A stretch of 42,865 nucleotides of DNA, taken from positions 1 to 42,865 of the forward strand of contig JAJXZI010000315.1 in the NCBI GenBank assembly GCA_021780115.1, given 5' to 3'. This document shows positions 25,010 through 34,684 of this stretch, in pieces. This stretch comes from a bacterium. GTDB taxonomy: Bacteria; Verrucomicrobiota; Verrucomicrobiia; Limisphaerales; JAJXZI01. The notes beneath the pieces are model-generated. The model saw nothing but the letters and a program-made list of their open reading frames with translations, ran no database searches and was not told the DNA's origin. A program made the translations under genes and the position numbers. Numbering within the stretch: position 1 is the first letter of the stretch; every line of letters begins with the position of its first letter.

Positions 25010-26238
25010 CGGATGCTGCCCATCAGGGTGATGAGCGGCAGATAGATGGAGAGGGCGACGATCAGGACCGTGCCGATCAACATCAGCATCAGACACGGCT
25101 CGAGCAGCGTGAGCATTTTCTTGATGCGTTCCGGGATGATCTGGTTGTAGTACTGGGCCACGTCTTCGAGTGCCGCGTCCAGTTTGCCGGTCTTCTCCCC
25201 CACCATTAACATCCGCAAGAGCATGGGGGGGAAAATGTCGCTCTTGCGGCAGGCGTCGCTGATGGAGCTGCCGCGTTTCACGTCTTCCTGGATGCCGGCC
25301 ACGGCGTCGGCCACGACTAAATTGCCGACCAGGCCCCGACACAAGTCGAGCACTTGAAGGACCGGGAGTCCGGAACGGTAGAGCACGACGAAGTTGTGGG
25401 TGAAGCGGGAGATCGCCAGCATGCGATTCAGCTCACCGAAGATGGGGAGCCGCAATTTCACCCGGTCCACCATACGGGCAAAGTCGGGCGACCAACGCCG
25501 GCCGAACTTGAGGCCGACGGTCAGAAACAGCACCAGGAGCAGTCCGATCCACCAATTCTTCTTCGCGAATTCGCTCAGGCCGAAGATGATTTGGGTTAGC
25601 AGGGGCAGCGGCACATTTAGCTTCGCGAGCAAGTCGGCGAACTTGGGGATCACGAACGTGAACAGGGACGAGACAAACACGGCGATGACGCCCAGGACGA
25701 TGGCCGGGTAAAGGGTGGCCGAGCGGACATCCTGCACCACTTTGTCCACCCATTCGAGGTAGCTCTTCAGATCCTTAAAGGTCTCCGGCAGCCGGCTGCT
25801 CAACTCGCCCGCCCGGATGATGCCCAGAAACTCGGTCGAGAAAATCCGGGGATGTGTCGCCAGCGCCTCGTGGAAGCGCGTGCCGCCCTCGATCTGGCGC
25901 TGCACGTCGGCCACCACCTTGCGGAAGTGCGGGTTCTCGTACTGCTGGCCGATCACTTCCAGCGCCTGCACCAGCGGGACGCCGACCCGGGACTGAAAGC
26001 CCATCATGGTGCAGAAATCAATCAAGGCCCGGCGGCGCTGCTTGCCCCAGAGCGGCACCCGAACCGAGTTGGAGGCGGCGACAGCGTCCGTCGTGCGCGG
26101 CGCCTCCAGGGCCGCCTCGACCAGCCAAAGGCCGGCCGACTTGAGCGTCTTCTCCAGACCCGGCTCGTCCTCCGCCGACATCGTGCCGCCAATGTTGTGG
26201 CCCTGGTCATCTACGGCTTCGTAACGGAATAGGGGCAT
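25006..26238 (-). CDS. pilC: Type IV pilus / type II secretion platform protein PilC/GspF
   Basis: A 410-residue inner-membrane protein with the PilC/GspF layout: two repeated cytoplasmic T2SSF domains and three transmembrane helices (about residues 165-195, 215-240 and 375-400). Recognisable features are MPLFRYEAVDDQGHNIGG at the N-terminus, FCTMMGFQSRVGVPLVQALE, ISRFTHNFVVLYRSGLPVLQVLDL and MLRMLMVGEKTGKLDAALEDVAQYY. It couples the PilB motor to pilin insertion. It lies 211 bases downstream of pilB, and the following prepilin gene overlaps its stop. Length is normal for the family. Confidence 0.94.
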   Translation of the reverse strand: MPLFRYEAVDDQGHNIGGTMSAEDEPGLEKTLKSAGLWLVEAALEAPRTTDAVAASNSVRVPLWGKQRRRALIDFCTMMGFQSRVGVPLVQALEVIGQQYENPHFRKVVADVQRQIEGGTRFHEALATHPRIFSTEFLGIIRAGELSSRLPETFKDLKSYLEWVDKVVQDVRSATLYPAIVLGVIAVFVSSLFTFVIPKFADLLAKLNVPLPLLTQIIFGLSEFAKKNWWIGLLLVLFLTVGLKFGRRWSPDFARMVDRVKLRLPIFGELNRMLAISRFTHNFVVLYRSGLPVLQVLDLCRGLVGNLVVADAVAGIQEDVKRGSSISDACRKSDIFPPMLLRMLMVGEKTGKLDAALEDVAQYYNQIIPERIKKMLTLLEPCLMLMLIGTVLIVALSIYLPLITLMGSIR

Positions 26239-26449
26239 GGTGTTATGATGCTATAAAATCCCCCGCCGTTGGGACCGGCGCGACGCGCCTCCACCCAAGG
26301 CGGAATCCACGGGCGCACCAGCGCATCGCGTTCCTGTCTCCCGAACGCACGCCGGCCCGGACGAAGGAGGCGCCGGGCGGGCAACAACCGGTTCCCCGAG
26401 CGGTTTCTGCGGGCGATGTTGCGTCGGGATGGTCACGTCGATTCCAGTC

Positions 26450-28186
26450 TTATTGGACGGTCAGCCGGGTCACTCGGAGCAGTTCTTCGATGGTGGTCGT
26501 TCCTTGCATGGCCTTGATGAGTCCGTCGTCGAACATCTCCTTCATTCCGTTTTCGCGAGCCAGGCGCAGGTACTCCGGCGCCCCCGCGCGCTGGACGATC
26601 GGGTCGTGGAACCGCTCGTCCAGGATCATCAATTCGTAGATGCCCTGGCGGCCTTTATAGCCGGTGTGCTTGCAGTCTTCGCACCCCGCGCCGCGCCAAA
26701 GCACCGCCGGCCAGCCCGGCGGGGGCTTGACGCGGAACTTGTCGAGGATTTCCTCGGAGTTCTTGACGTGTTCCTTGCACTTGGGGCAGATGGTCCGCAC
26801 TAAGCGTTGGGCCAGCACCGCGACCAAGCTGGACGGCAGCAGATACGGCTCGACTCCCATGTCCACCAGGCGGGGGATGGCTCCGGGCGCATCGTTGGTA
26901 TGCAGGGTGGAGAACACGAGGTGGCCGGTCAGCGCGGCCCGCACCATCAACTGCGCCGTTTCCGTGTCCCGCGTCTCCCCCACCAGGATGATGTCCGGAT
27001 CCTGGCGGAGCAAGGCGCGCAGTCCGCCGGCGAAGGTCAGCCCCATCTCCTCGCGCACTTGCGTTTGGCGCACCAGCGGCATCACGTACTCAATGGGATC
27101 CTCCAGGGAAAATGTCGTGACTTCCATGGTGCTGACTTCTTGCAGCACCGCGTAGAGCGTGGTCGTTTTGCCGCTGCCGGTGGGTCCGGTCACGAGGATG
27201 ACGCCGTACGGCTTGTTCATCGCTTCGCGGAACTGGCGCTGCATTTCCGGCGCCATGCCCAGGGCGGGCAGGGTCAGGCTCTGGGTGGCGGTGTCCAGGA
27301 TGCGCGCCACGATGTTCTCGCCGAAACGCGTTGGCAGGCTGGACACCCGCAAGCTGACCTCGCGTCCGCCAACGGAGACGGTGGCCCGGCCATCCTGCGG
27401 AACGAACGTGTCCGCCAAGTCCAAGTCGGCCAGGATTTTCATGCGCGTCGTTACGGCGGACTGCATGGTCTTCGGAATCAGCACGTCCTGGAACATGATG
27501 CCGTCGATGCGGGTGCGGATGCGCATCATCTGCGCCTCCGGCTCGAAATGGATGTCGCTGGCGCTGCTCTGGACCGCGCGGGTGATAATCTGGCTCACCA
27601 AGCGGATGACGGGGGCGTCTTCGTCTTTGTTACCCAGCCGGCCGAGGACCTCTTCCAGCGGTTGGACGGGTTCCTGGGCCTTTTCGGCCATGACCTTGTC
27701 GATGGACTCGTCAATCGTGTCGCGCGGGTCGCCGTAGTGGAGTTCCTGGCAGTTGAGGATGTCCCGCTCCGGCGCCGTGACCATGTCGATGCCCAATCCG
27801 GTGGCCTGCCGGAGCAGGTCCACGGCGAGCACGTCGAAGGGATCGGCCATCGCCACGGTGAGGGTGTGATCGTGACGGGACAACGGCATGGCGCGCAGTC
27901 GCTTCGCCAAGTCCAGGGGCACCAGCGGCAAGACGCTGCGGTCCACCCGCTCGCGGTTGAGATCGACCAACTTGGCGCCGGCCTCCTTGGCGAGAAAGTC
28001 CGCCAGGACTTCCGGGGCCACGAGGCCAAGTTGCATCAGCGCGGGGACGAGTTGGCCCCCGGTTCGCTTCTGCTCGCGCAGGGCCAGGTCCAGTTGCGCC
28101 TCCGTCAGCAGACCGGCGGCAATGAGCCGATCTTCAAAACGCCGCTTGTGGTCCGGCGCTGTCGTTTCTACTCGCTGTGCGTGCAT
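26450..28186 (-). CDS. pilB: Type IV pilus / type II secretion assembly ATPase PilB/GspE
   Basis: A 578-residue assembly motor. An N-terminal MshEN-like domain (DRLIAAGLLTEAQLDLAL..., LVDLNRERV) could bind c-di-GMP in some relatives. The ATPase core follows, with ASDIHFEP near residue 215, Walker A GPTGSGKTTTLYAV near 337, LEDPIEY (Asp box), Walker B DPDIILVGETRD and a His box in GHLVFSTLHT. The four zinc-binding cysteines are present (CPKC...CEDC), followed by HTGYKGRQGIYELM. It is the first gene of the pilB-pilC-prepilin run. A hairpin lies about 45 bases before its start. Confidence 0.95.
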   Translation of the reverse strand: MHAQRVETTAPDHKRRFEDRLIAAGLLTEAQLDLALREQKRTGGQLVPALMQLGLVAPEVLADFLAKEAGAKLVDLNRERVDRSVLPLVPLDLAKRLRAMPLSRHDHTLTVAMADPFDVLAVDLLRQATGLGIDMVTAPERDILNCQELHYGDPRDTIDESIDKVMAEKAQEPVQPLEEVLGRLGNKDEDAPVIRLVSQIITRAVQSSASDIHFEPEAQMMRIRTRIDGIMFQDVLIPKTMQSAVTTRMKILADLDLADTFVPQDGRATVSVGGREVSLRVSSLPTRFGENIVARILDTATQSLTLPALGMAPEMQRQFREAMNKPYGVILVTGPTGSGKTTTLYAVLQEVSTMEVTTFSLEDPIEYVMPLVRQTQVREEMGLTFAGGLRALLRQDPDIILVGETRDTETAQLMVRAALTGHLVFSTLHTNDAPGAIPRLVDMGVEPYLLPSSLVAVLAQRLVRTICPKCKEHVKNSEEILDKFRVKPPPGWPAVLWRGAGCEDCKHTGYKGRQGIYELMILDERFHDPIVQRAGAPEYLRLARENGMKEMFDDGLIKAMQGTTTIEELLRVTRLTVQ

Positions 28187-28880
28187 CTAAGTCTTCAAAA
28201 CCAACTGCCCGCGGAAGCCGTAAAACAGCAAGCAGCGGATGACTACCGCGTCACCCGCTGCTCAATCCCTGAACCTGGGGTTCGTGACTTAATTCCAGCG
28301 CGCTACGGTCGAAACACCAATCCATGAGTCTCTGCCGCACCGCTGCCGTTCTGTGTTCGATCCAAGAATCTGTGAACCGGGCGGATGCGCCCGATCAAAC
28401 GAGCCTTCTGATCGGGACAATTCCCGAAACTTGGCGTGGTTGTCGGCAATGTCCGCCGGACTTCACAGATCGCACTCGTCCAACCTATTGGGCACGAAGA
28501 AGCTAAAAGCATACCGACGGCTTCAAAGAGCGAAGTTTGTTTGCAACCAGTTCATGGATAGCATACTAGGCATGTCAATGGACGGAAGGAACGTGCCGGG
28601 AAATTCGGATGGCTTTCGGGCCAATCTGTTAAAGGATTAGACTCTGTCGGAATCGGCCTCGAAACGACGATTCGTCAACCATATACAAGACGTTGGCAAT
28701 AAACAAGTTGAAGCAGGAGTCAATCCCAGCGAAGGGTGCTCACTCGTGTCAAACCCTCTTTGACACGGCCGACCGCGCCGAAACTCCGCCAACGGCGGCG
28801 CATGAACCAGAAAAGGATGTCCAAGACAGCCGCGTTTTGCTATCTACGGACGGCAGTTCGCTGAACCAACACCGGTAGCT
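28187..28880. other. Divergent intergenic region, no gene recognised
   Basis: A 694-base stretch between the divergent pilB and Ig-domain genes. It is clearly lower in GC than the flanking genes. Short open frames exist, but none has recognisable protein features or a ribosome site, and I see no tRNA. It must carry promoters for both sides. One hairpin is listed separately. Confidence 0.5.
28231..28262 (-). promoter_or_regulatory. Hairpin upstream of pilB
   Basis: AGCAGCGG (28231-28238) pairs with CCGCTGCT (28255-28262), and inside it TGAC pairs with GTCA around a TACCGC loop, with one mismatch between the two stems. It lies 45 bases before the pilB start codon, so it may be in the pilB leader RNA or be a DNA operator. 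No known riboswitch consensus was recognised. Confidence 0.4.
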
Positions 28881-31160
28881 ATGATACACCAGACTCGATC
28901 GCCCGGTCCCGGGGCCAGCGCCCCGATGCGGCTTCTATTCCGACCGCTGTTGTTGCTCGGCGCGGTCGCGTTCGCCAGCCATGTCCACGCCCAAACGCCC
29001 CTCATCACTCTTCAGCCGACCAACACCCACGCCGCCGTGGGCAACGTGATCTCGTTCGTCGTGACGGCCACTGGCGCGGCACCACTGGGCTACCAGTGGT
29101 CGTTCAACGGGACCCCGTTGAGCGATGGCGGACGTTTCAGCGGCACCGCCTCCAACGTGATGACGATCGTCAGCGTTCGCACCAACGACGCCGGGAACTA
29201 CTCCGTTGCCGTCTCCAACCCTTACGGCTCGGCGTCCAGCCAGGCGGCGGCTTTGGTCGTCCACCAGTTCACCGCGTCACCGGCGGGCGAAGTCGCCCTG
29301 TGGTCCGCCGAGGGCAATGCCAACGACTCCGTCGGCGGGAACAACGGCACGGCCTACGGCGTGAGCTACGCGCCGGGCTGGGTGGGGCAGGCGTTCCAGT
29401 TTGACGCGGCCAGTTATGAATTCATCCAGGTGGCGCCGTCTCCGGTCGTGGACTTGAGCCAGATGGCGGCGTGGACCGTGGCGGCGTGGATCAACCCCAC
29501 GGGCAATAACTACGGCGGCGGCCTGACGGTTTATTCGGAAGGCCAGCTCTACGCGTCCCTCGGCGTGGACATTTATTATTGGACCGCCAACAGCACGATC
29601 AACAACTCCAACCTCGTCAGTTCCGTCCCGATCCCGACCAATCAATGGACGCATGTGGCGCTGGTCAACACCGGCACCAACCGCATTTTCTACGTCAACG
29701 GCGCGCGGGCCGGTGGTGGGGGAAACCCGCTGTGGGCGCCGGTGGCGGACTTCGCCTACCTCGGCGGAGTGCCGGGGTTGTCCCAGTATTTTGACGGCCT
29801 GATGGACGAAGTGACCATTTACAGCCGCGCCCTGTCTGACGCGGAGGTGCAGCAGGTCTATTGGCCCGGCAGCTCGAATCTGCCGCCGATCATCCTGACG
29901 CAGCCGGCCAGCCAAACCGTCTATGCCGGCGACAGCACCGCGCTCACCGTGGGCGTCGTGGGCACCACCCCGCTGGTGTACCTGTGGCAGAAGAACGGCG
30001 CGAACCTCGCGGACGGCCCGCGAGTCTCCGGCAGCCAGACGCCGCAGTTATCGCTGACCGGCCTCCAACCTAGCGACGCCGGCAACTACTTGGTGTGGAT
30101 CACCAATCTGGCCGGTTCGGCGACCAGTCAGGTCGCAGTGGTCACCTTGGCGGTGCATCCGCCCGTCATCACACAACCACCGCAAAGCCTGACCGTGACC
30201 CAGGGCAATACGGCTTCGTTCAGTGTCGCGGCGGCGAGCGCCGTGCCGCTCAGCTATCGCTGGCTTTTCCAGGGCACGCCGCTGACGAATGGCGGCCAGT
30301 TCAGCGGCGTCACCACCACGAACTTGGTCGTCGCAAATGTCATGGCCACCAACGCCGGCAATTACACGGTCGCCGTCAGCAACGCTGGCGGGACTACCGT
30401 CAGTTCGCCCGCCGCGCTCATCGTGCAGACGTTTCCGCCGGTGATCACGGGGCCGCCCCAGGGCCGCACTGTGGGCTCCGGCGCCACCGTCAGTTTCACC
30501 GTGACCGCGACCGGCCAGCCGCCGCTGAGCTACCAATGGCGCTTCAATGGCGCCAACCTGGCCAACGGCGGGCCGTTCAGCGGTGTCGCGACTTCGAACC
30601 TCACCCTGGTCAACGTCCAAACCAACAACTCCGGCAGCTACGCGGTCGTAATCACCAATGTTTACGGCGCGATCACGAGCGCGCCGGTGGGCTTGGTCGT
30701 CACCCCGGGGCCGGTGATCACGCAGCAGCCGGTTAGTCAGACCGCGAACGTCGGGGACACGGTGGCCTTCACCGTGCAGGCCGGCGGCACTCCGCCGCTC
30801 TCGTACCAGTGGCGCTGGAACGGCCAGTCTCTGGCCCGCGCCACGAATAGCGCGCTGACCCTGACCAATGTGACGCTGGCCAGCGCGGGTTTCTACGACG
30901 TGATCGTTTCCAACGCCACCGGCTTCGCGACGAGCACGCCAGCCAGCCTGAGCTTTATTGACCTGAAAATGTTCGCCGGCGTGATCATCACCGGACCCGT
31001 CGGGGCAACCTATCGAATTGACTTCACCCCCGCGGTGGCGGACCCGCCTAACTGGCAGACGCTCGCCACCGTGACGCTGCCGACCACGCCGTACTACTTC
31101 ATTGACTACACTTCGCCGAGCGTGGGCCAGCGGTTCTACCGGGCCGTGCCGCAGCCGTGA
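28881..31160 (+). CDS. Secreted Ig-like and LamG domain protein
   Basis: Up to 759 residues. A signal peptide starts at the internal Met16 (MRLLFRPLLLLGAVAFASHVHA|Q), so the ATG at 28926 may be the true start; neither start has a strong ribosome site. Ig-like domain 1 covers about residues 41-127. A LamG/concanavalin-like domain covers about 137-326 (WTVAAWINP, NQWTHVALV, FDGLMDEVTIYSRALSDAEV). Four more Ig-like domains follow at about 335-690, each with a Y.W.(F)NG and NAGNY/DAGNY-type motif and lacking disulfide Cys. The C-terminal ~70 residues form a short beta domain. This build is common in Verrucomicrobia surface proteins. It probably binds carbohydrate or other cells. Confidence 0.87.
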   Translation: MIHQTRSPGPGASAPMRLLFRPLLLLGAVAFASHVHAQTPLITLQPTNTHAAVGNVISFVVTATGAAPLGYQWSFNGTPLSDGGRFSGTASNVMTIVSVRTNDAGNYSVAVSNPYGSASSQAAALVVHQFTASPAGEVALWSAEGNANDSVGGNNGTAYGVSYAPGWVGQAFQFDAASYEFIQVAPSPVVDLSQMAAWTVAAWINPTGNNYGGGLTVYSEGQLYASLGVDIYYWTANSTINNSNLVSSVPIPTNQWTHVALVNTGTNRIFYVNGARAGGGGNPLWAPVADFAYLGGVPGLSQYFDGLMDEVTIYSRALSDAEVQQVYWPGSSNLPPIILTQPASQTVYAGDSTALTVGVVGTTPLVYLWQKNGANLADGPRVSGSQTPQLSLTGLQPSDAGNYLVWITNLAGSATSQVAVVTLAVHPPVITQPPQSLTVTQGNTASFSVAAASAVPLSYRWLFQGTPLTNGGQFSGVTTTNLVVANVMATNAGNYTVAVSNAGGTTVSSPAALIVQTFPPVITGPPQGRTVGSGATVSFTVTATGQPPLSYQWRFNGANLANGGPFSGVATSNLTLVNVQTNNSGSYAVVITNVYGAITSAPVGLVVTPGPVITQQPVSQTANVGDTVAFTVQAGGTPPLSYQWRWNGQSLARATNSALTLTNVTLASAGFYDVIVSNATGFATSTPASLSFIDLKMFAGVIITGPVGATYRIDFTPAVADPPNWQTLATVTLPTTPYYFIDYTSPSVGQRFYRAVPQP

Positions 31161-31179
31161 TCGAGGCAACGGGGGTCGT

Positions 31180-32562
31180 TCAGCGGACGTAAATCGGATT
31201 CGAGTAAAGCCACGGACGTTCCTCCCCATCCAGGGTGAGCCATCCTTCCACGCGATAGACGCCCGGTTCCGTCAACCTGGCTTCCCACGAGGCGGTTGGG
31301 CGCTGCGACTGAAGCTCGTGGCCGTTCCGCAGCAGGCGCACCCGGCAAGGCAGGGTGAACTGCGCCGACCAGCGCAGACCGGGAGCGAATTTCACTTCAT
31401 CCCCCATGAGCGCCGCCCGGCTTCCGTCCGCCGCCAGCGCCTCGAATCGAAAGCCCGTCGCGTCGCCCATCCAGTCGTGCGCGACGTAGGCGTGGCCGGC
31501 CTTCAAAGCGGCGCGGAGGGCCGGCTCCGTCAGCTCCGGCGCGAGGACGTGCGTGCTGACGTTGCGGAACGAGCGAAAGTAGGGATCCAGGTCCACGCGG
31601 GCCAGAATGTCGCCCGGCTTGTGGCCGCGGAGCAACGCGGCGAGGCCCGGGCGCAACGCCGTCGTCACCTTCCGCATCTGGTCGTCTTTGTCCACATTCG
31701 TGCCGAGGAGCACGGTGTTCGCGTCCGCCATCTTGACAATCAGAACGTTGTTGTGGTGGCAATCGTTGGCGGCGACACCCGTCAGCCGGCGCTGCTGTGT
31801 GCCCGCGTCCCAAGCGGCGAGATAGACCTCCGGATACTCGCATTGGAACGCGAACACCTCGTCGGGATACCGCTGCACGCCCTCCTGCAGTTCGGCGAGT
31901 TCCCGCGGATCGGTGAGCTTGAGCGCCAGCGCCAGCAGGGACGCCGGATCGCGCTCCGCGTCGTAGTGCCGGTTGTAAATCTCCATTCCGGTCAGACCCG
32001 CGACCGGATGGTTCGGGTGCTCCTCGACGTGCGACAGGAAGATCAGCCCCTCGCCAGCGGTGACGATGCGGATGAATTCCGGCGTCGGCAGCTCCATCCG
32101 GTCCATGATCGACGCCATCGGATACAGGAGAAACCCGCGCTCCTCCGAACCGGGCACGAAGAGAACGCCGTCGTGGCTCCCGCGCCAACTGCTGGTGATG
32201 AAGTCGCGCGGCGGGCGGTAGTGGTCGCTGAGGAAGATGGCCTGCACGCCGGCGCGGCGCGCGTCGGCGAGCATTTCGGGCCGCGTGCCGCCCGTGTGGG
32301 CCGAGTCTTCGGCGTGGGCGTGCAGCACGGTCCGGTAATCGTGCAGGCCGGCCAGCGGCGGAAGGGACCGATGGCTGGCTTCCAGCCGCCGCACATCTTC
32401 ATGCACGGCCTGCAGCCGCGGCAGCGCAAGGCGTTCCGCGGCGCTGCGATGGATCGCTGGCGGCGGTGCGGCGTCGGCGGGCGGCGCCGGGCTTGCCGGA
32501 CATGCGCTGAGGAAAGCCAGTGCGACGGCACCCCAAAAAAGCGGAGATCGATGGCGGCTCAC
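31180..32562 (-). CDS. PHP-domain metallohydrolase lipoprotein
   Basis: A 460-residue protein. It has a lipoprotein signal (FLSAC, lipidated Cys21) and a Pro/Ala-rich linker. The PHP fold shows metal ligands in VLHAHAEDSAHTGG (H-x-H) and AGVQAIFLSDHYRP (DH), and later IFLSHVEEHPNH and GVAANDCHHNN. PHP proteins are metal-dependent phosphoesterases, and CehA-like members act outside the cytoplasm. The last ~100 residues look like a beta-sandwich (RVRLLRNGHELQSQ...VYRVEGWLTLDG). The substrate is unknown. It is convergent with the Ig/LamG gene and divergent from the RodZ-like gene. Confidence 0.8.
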   Translation of the reverse strand: MSRHRSPLFWGAVALAFLSACPASPAPPADAAPPPAIHRSAAERLALPRLQAVHEDVRRLEASHRSLPPLAGLHDYRTVLHAHAEDSAHTGGTRPEMLADARRAGVQAIFLSDHYRPPRDFITSSWRGSHDGVLFVPGSEERGFLLYPMASIMDRMELPTPEFIRIVTAGEGLIFLSHVEEHPNHPVAGLTGMEIYNRHYDAERDPASLLALALKLTDPRELAELQEGVQRYPDEVFAFQCEYPEVYLAAWDAGTQQRRLTGVAANDCHHNNVLIVKMADANTVLLGTNVDKDDQMRKVTTALRPGLAALLRGHKPGDILARVDLDPYFRSFRNVSTHVLAPELTEPALRAALKAGHAYVAHDWMGDATGFRFEALAADGSRAALMGDEVKFAPGLRWSAQFTLPCRVRLLRNGHELQSQRPTASWEARLTEPGVYRVEGWLTLDGEERPWLYSNPIYVR

Positions 32563-32680
32563 GGCCGGAGTTTCAAGGCCGGACGCGTGCCTGTCAACCG
32601 GGGCCTGAGCCCGGGTATTTCACGAACCGCGCGATTCCAGCATTGCCAAACGCGGCCGGCTCGCGCTAGAAAGGGCCGGC

Positions 32681-33190
32681 ATGTCCACCGTTGGCGAACA
32701 ACTCCGCAGTGCGCGCGAGGCCCAGAGGCTCGAGGTCAATCAAGTCGCGGAAGCCACCAAAATCCGGACCGACCACATCCGCGCTTTGGAGGCAGGCGAC
32801 TACGACCGGTTCGTCGCGCCCGTATATATCCGGGGCTTTGTTCGGACGTACGCCGCGCTGCTGAAGCTGGATGTGCCCCAGGTCATGGCGGCGCTGGACG
32901 CGGAGCTGGGCCGCACCGAGAAGTTCTCCGAGCCGCCCTCGCTGTCGCCGTCCAAGCGCGGTCCCATCGACTTGGTGATGCTCCAACTCTCGAAGGTGAA
33001 CTGGCCCAAGGCCGGCCTGGTCGTGGGCGTGGTGGCGGTCCTGGCGGTGGCGGCTGCGGGCGCCTACGCCTGGCGGCGGCACCAAACAACCGATCCTCTG
33101 GCGGGTCTGAAACCGCCACTCTACCAGCCGACCCAATCCGTCTCCGGGAACGCCTTGCCGCTGCCCACGCCGGCGCAGGGGAAACGGTGA
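32681..33190 (+). CDS. RodZ-like helix-turn-helix membrane protein
   Basis: A 169-residue protein. The N-terminal ~70 residues are an HTH_25 domain as in RodZ (TVGEQLRSAREAQRLEVNQVAEATKIRTDHIRALEAGDYD, then YIRGFVRTYAALL). A single transmembrane helix follows at about residues 109-128 (AGLVVGVVAVLAVAAAGAYA) with a short Pro-rich periplasmic tail. RodZ links MreB to the cell-wall elongation machine. This version lacks the large C-terminal domain of the Escherichia coli protein. It is convergent with pgsA. Alternatively it is a membrane-bound DNA-binding regulator. Confidence 0.8.
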   Translation: MSTVGEQLRSAREAQRLEVNQVAEATKIRTDHIRALEAGDYDRFVAPVYIRGFVRTYAALLKLDVPQVMAALDAELGRTEKFSEPPSLSPSKRGPIDLVMLQLSKVNWPKAGLVVGVVAVLAVAAAGAYAWRRHQTTDPLAGLKPPLYQPTQSVSGNALPLPTPAQGKR

Positions 33191-33245
33191 TACCCGTTCC
33201 GGCGTGGGCTGGTCACATCGTTCCCCTGGGCGGACGCGCGGCCCG

Positions 33246-33884
33246 CTACGACTCGCGGAGATACAGTGCCCGGTTGCGCCAGAGGTAAATCCCGCCCGAG
33301 ACAGCCGTCAGCGCCACCGCGAGCCAGAGAACCACCAGCGCGAAGGCCGGGACCCAGGCCAGGAAAAAGGCCTGCAGCCGCGCGGGCCATTCCTCGCAGG
33401 CGTTGAGCACGAGCAGGGAAATGATCGCCACCATCTGCGAGATCGTCTTGTGTTTGCCGTAGCCTTCGGCGGCGAGCACCAGGCTCTTGGAGGCCGCCAG
33501 CAACCGCAGGCCGGTGATGGCCAGTTCCCGCGCCACGATCACGACCACCATCCACGCCTCCACCTTGGCAAAGACGGGATGGCCGCCCAGGTGGAACACC
33601 ACCGGCAATTCGCCCCGCGTCAGGGCGATCGTGTGCCGTTCGACCAGCGCGATGAAGGCGGAGCAGGTCAGGATTTTGTCGGCCAGCGGATCCATCAGGA
33701 TGCCGAAGTTCGTGATGAGGTGGCGCTGGCGCGCGATGCGGCCGTCCAGCAAGTCGGTGAGGGCGGCGGCGCAGAAGAACATCAGCCCCAGCGTGTCGTT
33801 GAACCGCAAGCGGGAGAAGACGGCCCACAGGAAGAACGCCGTCAGCACGAACCGCGAAACCGTCAGTCGGTTCGGCAGGTTCAT
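33246..33884 (-). CDS. pgsA: CDP-diacylglycerol-glycerol-3-phosphate 3-phosphatidyltransferase
   Basis: A 212-residue membrane enzyme, taking the ATG at 33884 (MNLPNRLTVSRFVLTAFF), the usual PgsA beginning; longer starts add non-conserved residues. The CDP-alcohol phosphotransferase motif is complete (DGRIAR, eight residues, G, three, D, three, D), ending in LMDPLADK. About five to six hydrophobic helices follow. It makes phosphatidylglycerol phosphate for membrane phospholipid. The next gene on this strand, uspA, ends 358 bases upstream, so pgsA probably has its own promoter. The symbol fits the sequence; phosphatidylserine synthase is less likely given the N-terminus. Confidence 0.9.
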   Translation of the reverse strand: MNLPNRLTVSRFVLTAFFLWAVFSRLRFNDTLGLMFFCAAALTDLLDGRIARQRHLITNFGILMDPLADKILTCSAFIALVERHTIALTRGELPVVFHLGGHPVFAKVEAWMVVVIVARELAITGLRLLAASKSLVLAAEGYGKHKTISQMVAIISLLVLNACEEWPARLQAFFLAWVPAFALVVLWLAVALTAVSGGIYLWRNRALYLRES

Positions 33885-34242
33885 GCCGGCCGGGGCGGAT
33901 TGCCGGTGGCGCGTTGCAAGTTGTGCATTACCAAGCGCGGAGGTTATACCCTGCCCCCCGCGACTTGCCAACCCACAACTGGCCGGCGCTGAAAGGCGCC
34001 GGGGGGTGCCACTGTGGATCCAGATGCTCCATCACTCCGCCCAAACGCAGCCGAGAGTAAAGGCGATGCGCCAGCGCCAGCGTCGGAGGACGAAGGCGGG
34101 CGATCCGCTTGATGGCCCTCCCGAAGCCAGGAGAGCTGACATTTTCCGCCAGGTTTCCGGTTCTCTGTTGCTTCCGCGCGGCGGCACCTCGCACTTTAGA
34201 CTTGGCCGGGGCCTTCTCCGCTTGTCTCCGCTCCCCCAACCT
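33885..34242. other. Intergenic region, no gene recognised
   Basis: A 358-base stretch between uspA and pgsA, both on the minus strand. A minus-strand frame of 103 codons spans 33928-34239, but it lacks a ribosome site, known motifs and plausible composition, so I do not call it. The pgsA promoter should be here. No hairpin with a T-tract was seen. Confidence 0.45.
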
Positions 34243-34659
34243 TTATTTGGCCCGGAGAAGGAGAACGGGCACGCTGATGCTGTGCTGGACGCGACTGGCG
34301 GTGGTGCCAAGAAACAGGTCGGCCAGGAAGCGGTGCCCGTGCGTGCTCATCGCCACCAGATCGCAACCCTTCCGGTCGACCCATTTGACGATCTCGTTGA
34401 CCGGATCGCCATAAGCCAGTTCCGCGGCAGCGGGAATTCCGGCGGATTGAAACTCCGACCGAATCTGCTGCAAATAGGCCGTATCCTCGATGATCTCGGG
34501 GCTGACCGCATCCGGGCCATAAGTGCGGGCCGCCCAGCCGTCGGCGACATGGAGCAACACCACGCGGCTTTGGGCCAGCTTGGCGAGCGGTTTGACGTGT
34601 TCGACAATGGCCCGGTCGGTTGCAGTTCCGTCCAGCGTCACGAGAATCGTCTTGTACAT
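34243..34659 (-). CDS. Universal stress protein (UspA family)
   Basis: A 138-residue single-domain universal stress protein, taking the ATG at 34659 (MYKTILVTLDGTATDRAIVEH). The nucleotide-binding signature is present near the C-terminus, STHGHRFLADLFLGTTASRV (compare G-x2-G-x9-G-[ST]), and the protein ends with the PVLLLRAK strand. Such proteins bind ATP and dimerise; their roles are in stress survival. It starts 25 bases after mntH on the same strand, so it is probably co-transcribed with the manganese transporter and controlled with it by MntR. Confidence 0.92.
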   Translation of the reverse strand: MYKTILVTLDGTATDRAIVEHVKPLAKLAQSRVVLLHVADGWAARTYGPDAVSPEIIEDTAYLQQIRSEFQSAGIPAAAELAYGDPVNEIVKWVDRKGCDLVAMSTHGHRFLADLFLGTTASRVQHSISVPVLLLRAK

Positions 34660-34684
34660 AACGGTCCTGGCACAGCTTCGAGTT

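Noticed and set aside
28303-28878. Short frames in the pilB/Ig-domain intergenic region
   Set aside because: None has a ribosome site or motif, and composition looks non-coding.
31102-33288. A 728-codon plus-strand open frame across the PHP lipoprotein and RodZ-like genes
   Set aside because: It overlaps two genes with clear family motifs and has the skewed composition of a shadow frame.
33928-34239. A 103-codon minus-strand frame right after uspA
   Set aside because: Close spacing is suggestive, but the product has no recognisable fold or motif and no ribosome site.
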